Shown in pieces: positions 1 to 8,848 of a stretch of DNA of 64,000 nt. This DNA comes from Faecalicatena_A orotica (GTDB taxonomy: Bacteria > Bacillota > Clostridia > Lachnospirales > Lachnospiraceae). A program made the translations under genes and the position numbers. The stretch lies in NCBI RefSeq assembly GCF_040545875.1, contig NZ_JBEPMR010000002.1; one strand, written 5' to 3'. Position 1 is the first letter of the stretch. Each line of letters begins with the position of its first letter. The notes below the pieces were generated by a model. It made no database searches. It saw nothing but the letters and a program-made list of their open reading frames with translations, and was not told the DNA's origin.

Positions 1-513
1 TTCGGGGCGGTTCTCAATGCGAGGACAGTTCTGGAAGATTATATCGGGAAACAGGTTCTGCTGCTCTTTTCATATCCGATCAGGCGGGAAGAACTGATCC
101 GGACCAAAATGGCAATTACATGGGGGCTTACGGCCGGAGGAGCATTGGTCACCAATCTGGCCGCGATGCTGGCAGCTGCAGTTGTATCCTTCATTTTCAG
201 GCCTCTGGAGACCGGATTTGGGGTAAATGAGGCTCTGGCAGTGCTTCTTTACAGCGCCGGGATGGCGGTCATGGCGGGGAATATAGCCCTGATTTCCTTA
301 TGGTTTGGATTCTGGAAATCATCCGTTGTGACAGAAATTGTTTCTTCACTGATTATCATAATTCCGCTTGCAAATATGCTGTCGGCAAGCCTGTTTTCCT
401 CAGGGTTACAGGGATATTTGTTCCTGCTTGCAGCCGTGGGGGCCACACTTGCGGTTAGTGCAGTGATTACGATGAAGATTATACACAGAGTAAAGAATAT
501 GGAGGTAAAATAG
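1..513 (+). CDS. ABC-2 type transporter permease, C-terminal part
   Basis: The reading frame is open from the first base of the window, so the 5' end of the gene lies outside. The visible 170 residues begin with a soluble stretch (FGAVLNARTVLEDYIGKQ, then a segment ending YPIRREELIRTK) and continue through about four to five hydrophobic segments. This is the usual look of the membrane half of ABC-2 exporters of the lantibiotic/bacitracin-immunity type, where the YPI-R-E-E-L phrase precedes a helix. The gene ends directly against the ATG of the next gene, with the ribosome site GGAGG inside its 3' end, so the two are co-transcribed and probably coupled. The ATPase partner would lie upstream, outside the window. 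Substrate unknown. Confidence 0.7.
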   Translation, partial: FGAVLNARTVLEDYIGKQVLLLFSYPIRREELIRTKMAITWGLTAGGALVTNLAAMLAAAVVSFIFRPLETGFGVNEALAVLLYSAGMAVMAGNIALISLWFGFWKSSVVTEIVSSLIIIIPLANMLSASLFSSGLQGYLFLLAAVGATLAVSAVITMKIIHRVKNMEVK

Positions 514-1779
514 ATGAGCAGCAGGGAAAAGAGTGTAATGACGGCAGGACAGAGTACCGGGTTTACGAAAGATTTCTGGCTTGTGGTGGCTGGACAGATC
601 ATCTCTCTGTTTGGAAATGCGGTGATGCGGTTTGCACTGCCCATCCATCTTTTGAATGTTACAGGGTCGGCGGCTTTGCTTGGAATCGTATCCGGGTTTG
701 CGTTCCTACCACTGGCAGTCATGTCGCCGGTCGGCGGAATCATTGCAGACAGGGTGAATAAGAGAAACATCATGGTATTTCTGGATTTCTTTACATCCGG
801 ACTGACGGTACTATTCCTCATATTGTATGGAAGAGTGAATCTGACAGGGCTCGTGCTGGTTATGCTTTTTATGCTTTATGGAATCAGCGGGGCGTATCAG
901 CCGTCCGTGCAGGCGAGTATTCCTGCCCTGGTAGAAACGGATCGTGTCATGACTGCGAATGCGGTTATTAACATGATTTCCTCCCTTTCCGGCCTTCTTG
1001 GTCCGGCTTTGGGCGGGATTGCATACAGCCTGTGGGGGATCTACCCGATTCTTTATACAGCGGCACTGTGCTTTTTCATATCGGCTGTCATGGAAATTTT
1101 TATCCGCATGCCCCTTGTAAAAAGGGAACGAAGCGAATCCATACTGCGTGAAACCGGCGAAGATCTGAAAGAAAGTCTTTCCTTTATAACAAAGAAAAAG
1201 CCGGAGATCGGCAGACTGACTCTCTGCTGTGCGGGGGTAAATCTCGTTCTCTCTTCGCTGATGATCATCGGGCTTCCGGTTATCGTCCTGCAGCTACTGG
1301 ATTTCAGTGAGAGTCAGGCATCAAGGTTGTATGGATTTATGCAGGGGATTCTGGCAGTCGGGGGGTTACTGGGCGGCATCGGTGCCGGTATTTTAGGAGA
1401 AAAACTGAAGATCAGCAAGAGCTGGAAGCTTCTGGCATCCTGCGGAATACTCATGCTGCCAATGGGAATCGTCCTGATGCTGGATTGTTCACCCTGGACG
1501 TCATATGCAGTCCTTGCCGCGGCCGGGCTGGTCATCATGGCCATTGCATCCATATACACAATACAGATCATGTCCTTCATCCAGATAACGGTACCGCAGG
1601 AAATGGTAGGAAAAGTCATTGCATGGGTAATTGCGGTTTCTACCTGTGCACAGCCGGTCGGACAGACGATCTACGGTCTGGTGTTCGAGCAGCTCGGAAA
1701 GGGAGCATGGGCAGTCTTCTATTCGGCGGCGGTACTGAGTATAATCATCGCATTCTATAATAAGAAAGTGGCAGAGTAA
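514..1779 (+). CDS. MFS transporter, drug/macrolide-efflux-like
   Basis: A 421-residue integral membrane protein with about twelve hydrophobic segments. The loop after the second helix reads GGIIADRVNKR, the classic MFS motif A (G-x-x-x-D-R-x-x-R/K). Overall organisation resembles the MefA/enterobactin-exporter-like branch (MFS_3), which exports small molecules using the proton gradient. The start is fixed by a GGAGGTAAAATAG site reaching over the stop codon of the upstream permease gene, so translation is coupled. The shared transcript with an ABC permease suggests an export or resistance role, but the substrate cannot be read from the sequence. Confidence 0.85.
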   Translation: MSSREKSVMTAGQSTGFTKDFWLVVAGQIISLFGNAVMRFALPIHLLNVTGSAALLGIVSGFAFLPLAVMSPVGGIIADRVNKRNIMVFLDFFTSGLTVLFLILYGRVNLTGLVLVMLFMLYGISGAYQPSVQASIPALVETDRVMTANAVINMISSLSGLLGPALGGIAYSLWGIYPILYTAALCFFISAVMEIFIRMPLVKRERSESILRETGEDLKESLSFITKKKPEIGRLTLCCAGVNLVLSSLMIIGLPVIVLQLLDFSESQASRLYGFMQGILAVGGLLGGIGAGILGEKLKISKSWKLLASCGILMLPMGIVLMLDCSPWTSYAVLAAAGLVIMAIASIYTIQIMSFIQITVPQEMVGKVIAWVIAVSTCAQPVGQTIYGLVFEQLGKGAWAVFYSAAVLSIIIAFYNKKVAE

Positions 1780-1812
1780 ATATTGAATACCTGATATCGC
1801 TATAATTTCCAG

Positions 1813-1841
1813 TGGAGAGAAACGGCTTCTTAAGGTATAAT
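1813..1841 (+). promoter_or_regulatory. Candidate sigma-A promoter of nth
   Basis: A perfect TATAAT at 1836-1841 lies 27 bases upstream of the nth start, with a weak -35 match (TGGAGA, 1813-1818) at 17-bp spacing. The -10 is convincing; the -35 is poor. Confidence 0.4.
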
Positions 1842-1868
1842 GAGTACAGAATCTGGAGGTAAAGCGAT

Positions 1869-2522
1869 ATGACAAAAGAAGAATTAGCATTAGAAGTAAT
1901 AGAGAGACTGAGAAAAGAATACCCGGATGCAGGCTGCACCCTCGATTATGACCAGGCGTGGAAGCTGCTCGTGAGTGTGCGGCTTGCAGCACAGTGCACA
2001 GACGCCCGCGTGAATGTTGTGGTTGAGGACCTGTATGCCAGGTATCCGGATGTAGAATCACTGGCAGAAGCCGACGTGGACGATATTGAAAGGATTGTCA
2101 GGCCGTGCGGGCTGGGCAGGAGCAAGGCGAGGGATATCAGTGCCTGTATGAAAATGCTGAAAGATGAGTACGGCGGAAAGATTCCGCGGGATTTCAACGC
2201 ACTGCTGAAACTGCCGGGAGTCGGACGAAAGAGTGCGAACCTGATCATGGGGGATGTGTTCGGGGAACCCGCAATCGTGACAGACACGCACTGCATCCGC
2301 CTGACGAACCGCATCGGCCTTGTAGACGGGATCAAGGACCCGAAAAAGGTAGAGATGGCGCTGTGGAAAATCATTCCGCCCAAGGAGGGAAGTGATTTCT
2401 GCCATCGTCTTGTATATCACGGAAGAGATGTATGTACTGCAAGGACAAAACCATACTGTGAGAAATGCTGTCTGGCAGATATCTGTGCGAAGAATGGTGT
2501 GGAAGAGGAGGCAAAGAGCTGA
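1869..2522 (+). CDS. nth: Endonuclease III
   Basis: Bifunctional DNA glycosylase/AP lyase that removes oxidised pyrimidines in base-excision repair. Length 217 residues matches the family (about 211). The helix-hairpin-helix reads LPGVGRKSANLIMG, with the catalytic lysine in GRKSAN, followed by the GPD-type aspartate in VTDTHCIRL. The C-terminus carries the [4Fe-4S] loop with spacing C-x6-C-x2-C-x5-C. The ribosome site GGAGG (about 1856-1860) precedes the ATG. The gene is followed within six bases by a second glycosylase gene, so the pair forms a small oxidative-damage repair operon. Confidence 0.96.
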   Translation: MTKEELALEVIERLRKEYPDAGCTLDYDQAWKLLVSVRLAAQCTDARVNVVVEDLYARYPDVESLAEADVDDIERIVRPCGLGRSKARDISACMKMLKDEYGGKIPRDFNALLKLPGVGRKSANLIMGDVFGEPAIVTDTHCIRLTNRIGLVDGIKDPKKVEMALWKIIPPKEGSDFCHRLVYHGRDVCTARTKPYCEKCCLADICAKNGVEEEAKS

Positions 2523-2527
2523 GTAAT

Positions 2528-3400
2528 ATGGTGAAGGCAGAGCGATTTTACGAGGACTGTGTTTACGGGGACTGTGACAGAAGAAACGGACTATATGTAA
2601 AGCGTATACTTGAGAGTTTTGACATAGAACAGATCTGTAATTCCGGGCAGTGTTTCAGGATGACCCGGATAGAGGGCGGCACATATGAAGTCATAGCAGG
2701 GGACCGGTATCTGGAAGTTACCCAGAGTGGGGACGAGTGCATTTTCAGATGTACAGATTCTGAGTATGAAGATTTCTGGAAACATTATTTTGATCTGGAG
2801 ACGGATTATGGGGAATATAAAAGCAGAATTAACCCGAAAGACCAATATCTTATGAATGCGGCTGAATTTGGCCGGGGGATACATATTCTGAATCAGGATT
2901 TGTGGGAGATGATCGTATCCTTTCTGATATCCCAGCAGAACAATATTGTTCGTATCCGGAGGTGCATCCGGAATATCAGTGAGAAGTACGGCGAGAAAAA
3001 GACCGCTGCGAATGGAACCGTTTACCATGCATTTCCAACGGCGGAGGCGCTGGCGGTCCTCGGGGAAGACGCACTCAAAGAATGCAATCTCGGATACAGA
3101 AGCAAATATGTAGTCAGGACCGCCCGCAGCATCGCAAACGGGGAGGTTTCGCTGGATGCTGTCAGGGCAATGCCCTATCAGGAAGCAAAAGAGGAACTTT
3201 TGAAACTCTTCGGTGTCGGAGTGAAGGTAGCCGACTGTATCTGCCTGTTCGCCCTCCACCAGCTGGAAGCATTTCCGGTCGACACCCATATCAATCAGGC
3301 CTTGAAAAAACATTACCCGAAGGGATTTCCGAAGCGGAGATACAAGGGCTGTGAGGGTGTGATGCAGCAATACATCTTCTATTACGAACTGCTGGCATAA
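2528..3400 (+). CDS. OGG1-type 8-oxoguanine DNA glycosylase/AP lyase
   Basis: Removes 8-oxoguanine opposite cytosine. The N-terminal part has the OGG_N phrase SGQCFRM; the helix-hairpin-helix reads FGVGVKVADCICLF, with the catalytic lysine in VKVADC, and PVDTH supplies the catalytic aspartate. These match human OGG1 (GVGTKVADCICLM and the PVDVH segment). I place the start at 2528 (MVKAERF), five bases after the nth stop. The frame is open back to 2465, but that start lies inside nth and gives an unconserved cysteine-rich leader. The GGAGG at 2506-2510 sits rather far (17 bases) from 2528, so the start is less certain than the function. The 3' end lies only 2 bp from the convergent gene at 3403. 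Confidence 0.9.
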   Translation: MVKAERFYEDCVYGDCDRRNGLYVKRILESFDIEQICNSGQCFRMTRIEGGTYEVIAGDRYLEVTQSGDECIFRCTDSEYEDFWKHYFDLETDYGEYKSRINPKDQYLMNAAEFGRGIHILNQDLWEMIVSFLISQQNNIVRIRRCIRNISEKYGEKKTAANGTVYHAFPTAEALAVLGEDALKECNLGYRSKYVVRTARSIANGEVSLDAVRAMPYQEAKEELLKLFGVGVKVADCICLFALHQLEAFPVDTHINQALKKHYPKGFPKRRYKGCEGVMQQYIFYYELLA

Positions 3401-3402
3401 GA

Positions 3403-3903
3403 CTACTTGTATAACGATGCATCGTGGAAACGCTCTGCACCTGACTTTAAGAGGACCGACAGGAAGAATAACAAAGCGGCTGTCAGCATGATCAGGACAC
3501 TCAGGGATGCGGCATCTGTGTTGCAACCGGAGAGATGAAATGCTTCCACAAAAACCTTTTCCGCCGCCGGCAGGACAAATGAGGCGGCCAGAACGGTTAT
3601 GGAGATGCTTTTTAAAATTGCGGCGTTGGTTGCATGAAAAGGATCTCCATTTTGGGAAAGCGAGCCACAGAGCTTCCTGAACCTGGCAAGCACGCCCAGA
3701 ATAAAGCCGCCTGTTACTAAGGAGACACATAACTGAAACAGCAGTTCTTCGGAAACAAAATGCAGGACAAAATGACTGGGGAAGAATTCATGCCAGCAGA
3801 CGAGAAATGCGGCAATAACCATCTCCAGAAATTGTATCCAGAAAAGTACGCGTGTTATTTTTGCAAGAGTGCTGCCTGTTTGTTTTAAACGTTTCTGGTT
3901 CAT
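3403..3903 (-). CDS. Small four-helix membrane protein (DUF2975-like)
   Basis: A 166-residue protein with four hydrophobic segments. A short soluble loop reads FRKLCGSLSQNGDPFH and is followed by a helix beginning AAILKSISITVLA; a loop with N-G-D/N-PF between helices 2 and 3 is typical of DUF2975 proteins. Function is unknown. It is the last gene of a minus-strand set, LytTR regulator, DUF3021 protein, this gene, with 20 bp between it and DUF3021. The ribosome site is AGAGAGG before ATG. The DUF2975 assignment is from pattern only. Confidence 0.55.
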   Translation of the reverse strand: MNQKRLKQTGSTLAKITRVLFWIQFLEMVIAAFLVCWHEFFPSHFVLHFVSEELLFQLCVSLVTGGFILGVLARFRKLCGSLSQNGDPFHATNAAILKSISITVLAASFVLPAAEKVFVEAFHLSGCNTDAASLSVLIMLTAALLFFLSVLLKSGAERFHDASLYK

Positions 3904-3923
3904 AAGGAATCCTCTCTTTCATT

Positions 3924-4364
3924 TTATGAATCGGCATTTCTAAACTGGTCTGCAAGCCTTAATTTTTCCGTCATTTTATCGGCCTGTGCTTTGGAAAGAA
4001 AATAATCAATGAGGTTCAGCAGTACAAAAATGATAAAGACAGAAAGCGCAACAGCAATGATCATAAATCGGTTCACCAGCGCTTTGACGGAATACGTGAT
4101 AAAAAGCACGGTTGCTTCTATCAGGATAAACTGAATTGTCTTGCGTATCAGCAGGCTCCTGACGCTGAGTTCCTTTGAGGAATAAGTGACCAGAGACACC
4201 AGCGTACAGAAAAATGCGTAGACAAACGGCATAAAAAATGCGACAGGACTTAATGTATTCGGTATATGGGTAAATAGACCAACCACCCCGATCGCGATGG
4301 TGATGCCCGCCTGAATCATCAGAAATACCCAGACTATCTTTTTCAAAAACTCTTTCAATTCCAT
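3924..4364 (-). CDS. DUF3021 family membrane protein
   Basis: A 146-residue protein with four transmembrane helices and a short charged C-terminal tail. Its size and pattern, and its position directly behind a LytTR DNA-binding protein, match the DUF3021 family, which almost always sits next to such regulators and is thought to modulate them. Its ATG follows the TAA of the LytTR gene with no gap, and its ribosome site (TGGAGGATTTG) lies inside the last codons of that gene, so the two are translationally coupled. Confidence 0.8.
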   Translation of the reverse strand: MELKEFLKKIVWVFLMIQAGITIAIGVVGLFTHIPNTLSPVAFFMPFVYAFFCTLVSLVTYSSKELSVRSLLIRKTIQFILIEATVLFITYSVKALVNRFMIIAVALSVFIIFVLLNLIDYFLSKAQADKMTEKLRLADQFRNADS

Positions 4365-4811
4365 TTACAAATCCTCCATAATAGCTTTCTTAACCTGTTT
4401 CACATATTTCCGGGATACGATCACATCTTCCCCGTTCTTCATATGGGCGCAAAACCGTCCATTCAGGGCAGGCCGCATCGAGTTAATCTTCAGCAGGCAT
4501 AAAACAAACGATTTCGAACAACGGATAAACTTGTATGGAATCATTTCCGTTTCTATTTCATACAGTCGTTTCTTGATCTCATAAACCTGATTTTGAGTAT
4601 AAGCAAATACTTTTTCTCCTACGGCTTCAAAATATAAAATCTGGTCATAATAAACCATCTGCCGGACATTTCCGTCCGTGTATCCAACAAGATACTCCCC
4701 CTTCGCGAGACAGTAATTTCTAATATCTTCAAACTCCGGTGTCAGAGCCACACATTCTATGGTAACCTGCTCTTCAGCCTTCGATTTAACATTCCTTATC
4801 GTAACCCGCAA
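4365..4811 (-). CDS. LytTR-type DNA-binding regulator
   Basis: A 148-residue single-domain transcription regulator. The C-terminal two thirds have the LytTR beta-fold pattern: QILYFEAVGEKVFAYT, then YEIKKRLYEIETEM, then FIRCSKSFVLCLLKINSMRP. I chose the TTG at 4811 (LRVTIRNV) because an AGGAGG lies nine bases upstream. Extending to the ATG at 4883 adds an unconserved hydrophobic leader and ignores this ribosome site. LytTR plus DUF3021 modules regulate their own operon and sometimes a transporter or competence-like functions; the target here is unknown. Confidence 0.85.
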   Translation of the reverse strand: MRVTIRNVKSKAEEQVTIECVALTPEFEDIRNYCLAKGEYLVGYTDGNVRQMVYYDQILYFEAVGEKVFAYTQNQVYEIKKRLYEIETEMIPYKFIRCSKSFVLCLLKINSMRPALNGRFCAHMKNGEDVIVSRKYVKQVKKAIMEDL

Positions 4812-5081
4812 ATAAAACCACCTCCTGAGATATATCATAGCAGATAGTGAGGAGGAATACGATGGGAATGAGATGAAATACATTTTTGGGGGATGAGATA
4901 CGCACAGGGAGGAAAGAGTGCAGAAAATAAAAAACGATATGGAGAAAAGTATTCAGGAATGATAAAATATATACAATGGCTGTAAAAAAGCATCCTCACA
5001 GGGCCGTCCAGACAACATATTTCAAGTTACAATTAGAGAGAAAGGAAAAGTATGTGTTTAAACTTTTCTTAAACAGCATAC

Positions 5082-6848
5082 ATGGTAATTATGAATACAA
5101 AATTAAAACCCATTGTGCACAGAATAGAAGATAATATAATTGCTTTACAGGCGTTTCAGGACAAATTAGAGAATCAATCTTCTGAAAAGGAAAAGATGAT
5201 ACTCTTAGATTATCCTACGGTTTATATCCATAATTGGAAAAACAGTGATGACTACGAGGTATATATCGGGGAATCGGGGAATGTAATCCAGAGGACAAAG
5301 CAGCATTACGCCAAATCCGGAAATGTGTCAGAATGGCAGAATCAGCTGACCAGAAAACCAGCCAGCCTGTATATTATCGGGCATGAACATTTTAACAAGT
5401 CCCTGACGCTGGACATTGAAAACCGGCTTATGCTTTATATGATGAGCACTGATCACGTCAAGAAAATACACAATAAAAACAGCAATCTTCAGAACCGGTA
5501 TTATACAGACGATGAAATGAATGAAATCTTCCGGCTGATCTGGGAGAAGCTGAGGAAGACAGACTCAGCATTGTTTCCGAAAGAGAGTGCAATAAAGGAT
5601 TCCGCATTATTTAAGGCATCCCCGTTACATAAGCTGACACAGGAGCAGGAAAATGTAAAAGAATTGATTATAGAAAAGGTCTTTACTGCCCTGAAAAATA
5701 AAGAAAGAGGCCAGCTCATTTTCATTGACGGTGAGGCGGGAACAGGGAAAACTGTTCTCAACAGCAGTACTTTCTACGAGATATATTTAAGGGCAGAGAA
5801 TCTTAAAAAAAACGATCTGCAATGCTGCTTAATGGTAAACCATGATGAACAGATTACAGTATATCAGCAGATAGCAGAAAAACTCGGTTTGAAAGATCAT
5901 TATGGCGAGGTGGTATGTAAACCAACGACCTTTATCAATCACCATTCAATGGACGAACCGATAGATGTAGCCTTTATCGATGAGGCACATTTATTACTGA
6001 CACAGGGTAAACAATCATACAGGGGAGAAAATCAGCTTGAAGATATTATAAACCGGGCACGCGTTACGGTTGTCATGTTCGATGAAAATCAGATATTAAC
6101 GACAGAGCAGTATTGGGAAGCGAAGACTTTAGAGTATTATAGAAAATTCGCCAAACATAAAGGCAATTATTTTGAATTGAAGAATCAGATGAGAATGGCT
6201 GCATCAAAAGAAACAATTGCATGGATAGACAATTTCACGAAAGCAAAAAAAGTGTCTGAGATTCCTGTTGACGAAACCGGATATGAAATACAAATCTTTG
6301 ATCTTCCCGCAGAGCTGGAAGCTGCAATTAAGAAGAAGGCCAGAGAAGAGGATTGTGAGCTCTCCAGAATGATAGCTACTTATGACTGGGAATATAATCA
6401 AAAACCATCAAAAAGAAAACGGCTTCAAAAATACTGGGAGGTGCTGATCGGGGACTGGCATAAACCCTGGAACCGTGAACTGGAAAAAGAATTAGGAAGA
6501 CGGGAAAAGAAGAAAATTAAAACACTTTCCTGGGCCGAACAGCCTCAGACAATTAATGAAGTAGGGTCCACTTTCACAATACAGGGATTTGACCTGAATT
6601 ACGCAGGCGTTATTTTAGGCCCGTCTGTAAAATACCGGAACGGGGAAATTATTTTTGACCCGGATGAGAGTTTTAATATAAAAGCTACCCGGAACCGTAC
6701 CTTATCGGACGGGACCCGGAAAAAGTTCGGAGAAGTCCTGATCCAGCATGAAGTCCGTGTTCTGATGACACGCGGGGTAAATGGACTGTATATCTATGCA
6801 TGCGATGAGGAGTTGAGGAAAGCTTTGAAAGAGGCAGTGTCGCATTAA
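5082..6848 (+). CDS. GIY-YIG nuclease fused to DUF2075 P-loop NTPase
   Basis: A 588-residue two-domain protein. Residues about 45-150 form a GIY-YIG-type nuclease: YEVYIGESGNVIQRTKQHY provides the Y-I-G strand and the arginine of the active site, with a later glutamate candidate in DIENRL. From about residue 190 there is a DUF2075 (Schlafen-like AAA/helicase) module: Walker A GEAGTGKT (about 217-224), Walker B VAFIDEAH (about 296-303), a sensor-like MFDENQ, and a C-terminal strand TIQGFDLNYAGVILG. DUF2075 proteins with added nucleases recur in bacterial defence loci, so an anti-phage or nucleic-acid surveillance role is reasonable but inferred. The start could be 5082 or the ATG at 5091; neither has a strong ribosome site. 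It is a single-gene unit upstream of a large defence island. Confidence 0.75.
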   Translation: MVIMNTKLKPIVHRIEDNIIALQAFQDKLENQSSEKEKMILLDYPTVYIHNWKNSDDYEVYIGESGNVIQRTKQHYAKSGNVSEWQNQLTRKPASLYIIGHEHFNKSLTLDIENRLMLYMMSTDHVKKIHNKNSNLQNRYYTDDEMNEIFRLIWEKLRKTDSALFPKESAIKDSALFKASPLHKLTQEQENVKELIIEKVFTALKNKERGQLIFIDGEAGTGKTVLNSSTFYEIYLRAENLKKNDLQCCLMVNHDEQITVYQQIAEKLGLKDHYGEVVCKPTTFINHHSMDEPIDVAFIDEAHLLLTQGKQSYRGENQLEDIINRARVTVVMFDENQILTTEQYWEAKTLEYYRKFAKHKGNYFELKNQMRMAASKETIAWIDNFTKAKKVSEIPVDETGYEIQIFDLPAELEAAIKKKAREEDCELSRMIATYDWEYNQKPSKRKRLQKYWEVLIGDWHKPWNRELEKELGRREKKKIKTLSWAEQPQTINEVGSTFTIQGFDLNYAGVILGPSVKYRNGEIIFDPDESFNIKATRNRTLSDGTRKKFGEVLIQHEVRVLMTRGVNGLYIYACDEELRKALKEAVSH

Positions 6849-6854
6849 AAATGG

Positions 6855-6894
6855 AGAAGGGGCTTATGATATCTAGCTATCATAAACCCCTTCT
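6855..6894 (-). terminator. Intrinsic terminator of the M24 peptidase gene
   Basis: A 16-bp stem (6855-6870 with 6879-6894, one mismatch) and an 8-base loop. On the minus strand it is followed by a T-run (ATTTTTAA), so it terminates the minus-strand peptidase gene. It may also slow transcription of the plus-strand gene ending at 6848. Confidence 0.8.
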
Positions 6895-6907
6895 GAATTT
6901 GTGGAAA

Positions 6908-7981
6908 TTAACCAACGATTCGATATTTTTTATCTACTGCGTTCAGAAGTTCATGTCCATCTTCTGTTACAAGGACAAGGTCTTCGACACGAACGCCATA
7001 TTTTCCTTCAATATAAATACCAGGTTCGATAGAGAAGATCATACCAGGCTCAGCCACATTTTTATTGATAGGGCTTACATCGCCGTATTCATGGTCTTCC
7101 TGACCGATGAAGTGGCCGAGACGGATTCTCCAGTATTCGCTGTATCCGGCTTCGTCAATCAGATCTCTTGCCTGTGCATCAATATCACAGAAACGAACTC
7201 CCGGTTTAATCACTGCTTCAGCTTTCTCAACAGCTGTGCGGACAAGGTCATGGATTGCAGCCTGTTCCTCATCTACGCTCTTGCAGTAGAAAGTTCTTGT
7301 CATATCGGAGCAGTATCCTTCCCAGATACAGCCCATATCGATCAGGACACATTCTCCGGCTTTCAGTGTTCTCGTTTCGCTAGGTGTATGGTGCTGGTCA
7401 GCTGCATTTGCGCCAAAGCATACGATCGTATCAAAACTTAACCCGCTTGCACCTGCTTTCATATATTCAGCATCAATAAAGTCAGCAACTTCTTTTTCAG
7501 TCATGCCTTCTTTAATAAATGCAGCAGCTTTCTCCATAACACTGTCATTAATTACGGAAGCATGCTTCATGATCTCGATTTCTTTTTCATTTTTAACAGC
7601 ACGAACATCATCAATGCAGTCAGAACCCCAGATAGTCTTTAATTCCGGGCAGCGCTCCTGAAGCGGAATTAAGAAACGTGCCGGCCATGTCTTGTCGATA
7701 CCGAGTACACTCTTTGTATCAATGTGCTCCATCAGAACAGCAATCTGATCGTCCATATCACTGAACCATACCTCTTCAAATCCTGTATCGGACACATAAT
7801 ACAGATAGTTCAGGAATAATGTGTGATTTCCGCTGGATCTCAGCAGAAGTGCATACAGCCTTTCACCAGGGTTCACCATAATTCCCGTCAGAAAACGGAT
7901 ACTCAATGGGTCAGATACAAGTAACTGACTCAGGCCCTTTTTCTCCATTTTTTCTAATACGCGGTTGATTCTTTCATTCAT
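6908..7981 (-). CDS. Xaa-Pro dipeptidase/aminopeptidase, M24 family
   Basis: A 357-residue cytosolic metallopeptidase that cleaves Xaa-Pro bonds. The N-terminal half is a creatinase_N domain (residues about 1-130). The C-terminal pita-bread domain shows the five metal ligands: D in LIDMGCIWEGY, D in CSDMTRTFY, H in RLGHFIGQEDHEYG, E in FSIEPGIYI and E in GVRVEDLVLV. The glycine-rich histidine loop is GHFIGQEDH rather than the common GHGIGLEVH. A strong ribosome site (AAAGGAG) precedes the ATG. The gene stands alone between two accessory regions, with its own terminator. Confidence 0.93.
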   Translation of the reverse strand: MNERINRVLEKMEKKGLSQLLVSDPLSIRFLTGIMVNPGERLYALLLRSSGNHTLFLNYLYYVSDTGFEEVWFSDMDDQIAVLMEHIDTKSVLGIDKTWPARFLIPLQERCPELKTIWGSDCIDDVRAVKNEKEIEIMKHASVINDSVMEKAAAFIKEGMTEKEVADFIDAEYMKAGASGLSFDTIVCFGANAADQHHTPSETRTLKAGECVLIDMGCIWEGYCSDMTRTFYCKSVDEEQAAIHDLVRTAVEKAEAVIKPGVRFCDIDAQARDLIDEAGYSEYWRIRLGHFIGQEDHEYGDVSPINKNVAEPGMIFSIEPGIYIEGKYGVRVEDLVLVTEDGHELLNAVDKKYRIVG

Positions 7982-8181
7982 TTTAGAATCTCCTTTCTCT
8001 ATGTAAAAATTAATGTATATGCATTATATCACAATGGGAGAAAAAATTCATGAAAATGAATAAGAATGTTGAAAATTCATTAGGAATATGAATTGTAAAA
8101 TGAATTTGTGGGGGGATGTGAAAAAATGGGAGGGTAAAGTACATTCTTTTACTAGGTGATTGCCATAGATGAATATGTGAA

Positions 8182-8211
8182 TTGATATTATAGTCAGGGG
8201 AGTGGTAGAAT
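8182..8211 (+). promoter_or_regulatory. Candidate promoter of vsr
   Basis: TTGATA (8182-8187) and TAGAAT (8206-8211) with an 18-bp spacer, 30 bases before the vsr start. This gives vsr its own transcript, separate from the restriction operon. Confidence 0.45.
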
Positions 8212-8241
8212 AATTATATATAATAGTACTGGAGGATAAGA

Positions 8242-8706
8242 TTGGTGGATGTACTTACAAAGGAACAACGTCACAAAGCTATGTCCAACATTCATTCTAA
8301 GGATACATCAATTGAGATTAAACTTAGAAAAGCCTTGTGGCATAAGGGGTATCGTTACAGGAAGAATTATTCGAAACTGCCAGGAAAACCTGATATTGCA
8401 TTAACAAAGTATAAGATTGCAATATTTTGTGATTCTGAATTTTTTCATGGTAAAGACTGGTATACGGTGTTACGTCCGAGGATTCGCAGGGGGAATAATG
8501 CAGAATTTTGGGAGAATAAAATCTTGCGCAATATGGAACGCGATGAGGAAAATAATAAAGCGTTATTGTTTATGGGGTGGACTGTTATACGGTTCTGGGG
8601 GGATGAAATTGTTAAAGATACTGCACGTTGTGTGACAGTTATAGAAGAATGCATCTTTGAACAGCTTGTTAATGACGCCTGCCTTACGCTTGATGATAGC
8701 GAATAA
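8242..8706 (+). CDS. vsr: Very short patch repair (Vsr-like) endonuclease
   Basis: Nicks 5' of the thymine in T:G mismatches that arise by deamination of 5-methylcytosine, protecting the genome from mutation at methylated sites. The 154 residues show the opening phrase KEQRHKAMSNIHSKDT, the arginine-rich RKALWHKGYRYRKN, then LPGKPDIAL with the catalytic aspartate, and CDSEFFHGKDW in place of the common DGCFWHGC. The last differs at zinc-ligand cysteines, as in many Firmicute homologues. The start is TTG 8242 or GTG 8245 behind GGAGG at 8231-8235. Its position beside a cytosine-5 methyltransferase fits the usual Vsr-Dcm pairing. Confidence 0.92.
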   Translation: MVDVLTKEQRHKAMSNIHSKDTSIEIKLRKALWHKGYRYRKNYSKLPGKPDIALTKYKIAIFCDSEFFHGKDWYTVLRPRIRRGNNAEFWENKILRNMERDEENNKALLFMGWTVIRFWGDEIVKDTARCVTVIEECIFEQLVNDACLTLDDSE

Positions 8707-8724
8707 AATAATGTAGATCTGATA

Positions 8725-8759
8725 AAAATAACCCGAGATTTTATGTCTCGGGTTATTTT
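8725..8759 (+). terminator. Intrinsic terminator after vsr
   Basis: Perfect 14-bp stem (8725-8738 with 8746-8759) with a 7-base loop. The right arm ends in TTATTTT, supplying the U-tract; the A-run on the left arm makes it potentially bidirectional. Confidence 0.88.
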
Positions 8760-8848
8760 CCTGTAAATATGATGGTTATAAGTAAATTGGAGAAGGGAAT
8801 TTAACTGTATAATTACACCAAGATAGAAAAATAAGGGTGGTGAGAATA

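Noticed and set aside
2591..3730. 379-codon minus-strand frame across the OGG1-type gene
   Set aside because: Overlaps two convincing genes with catalytic motifs; no start signal.
6851..7441. Long plus-strand frame opposite the M24 peptidase
   Set aside because: It is the complement of the conserved peptidase gene and begins in the terminator hairpin.
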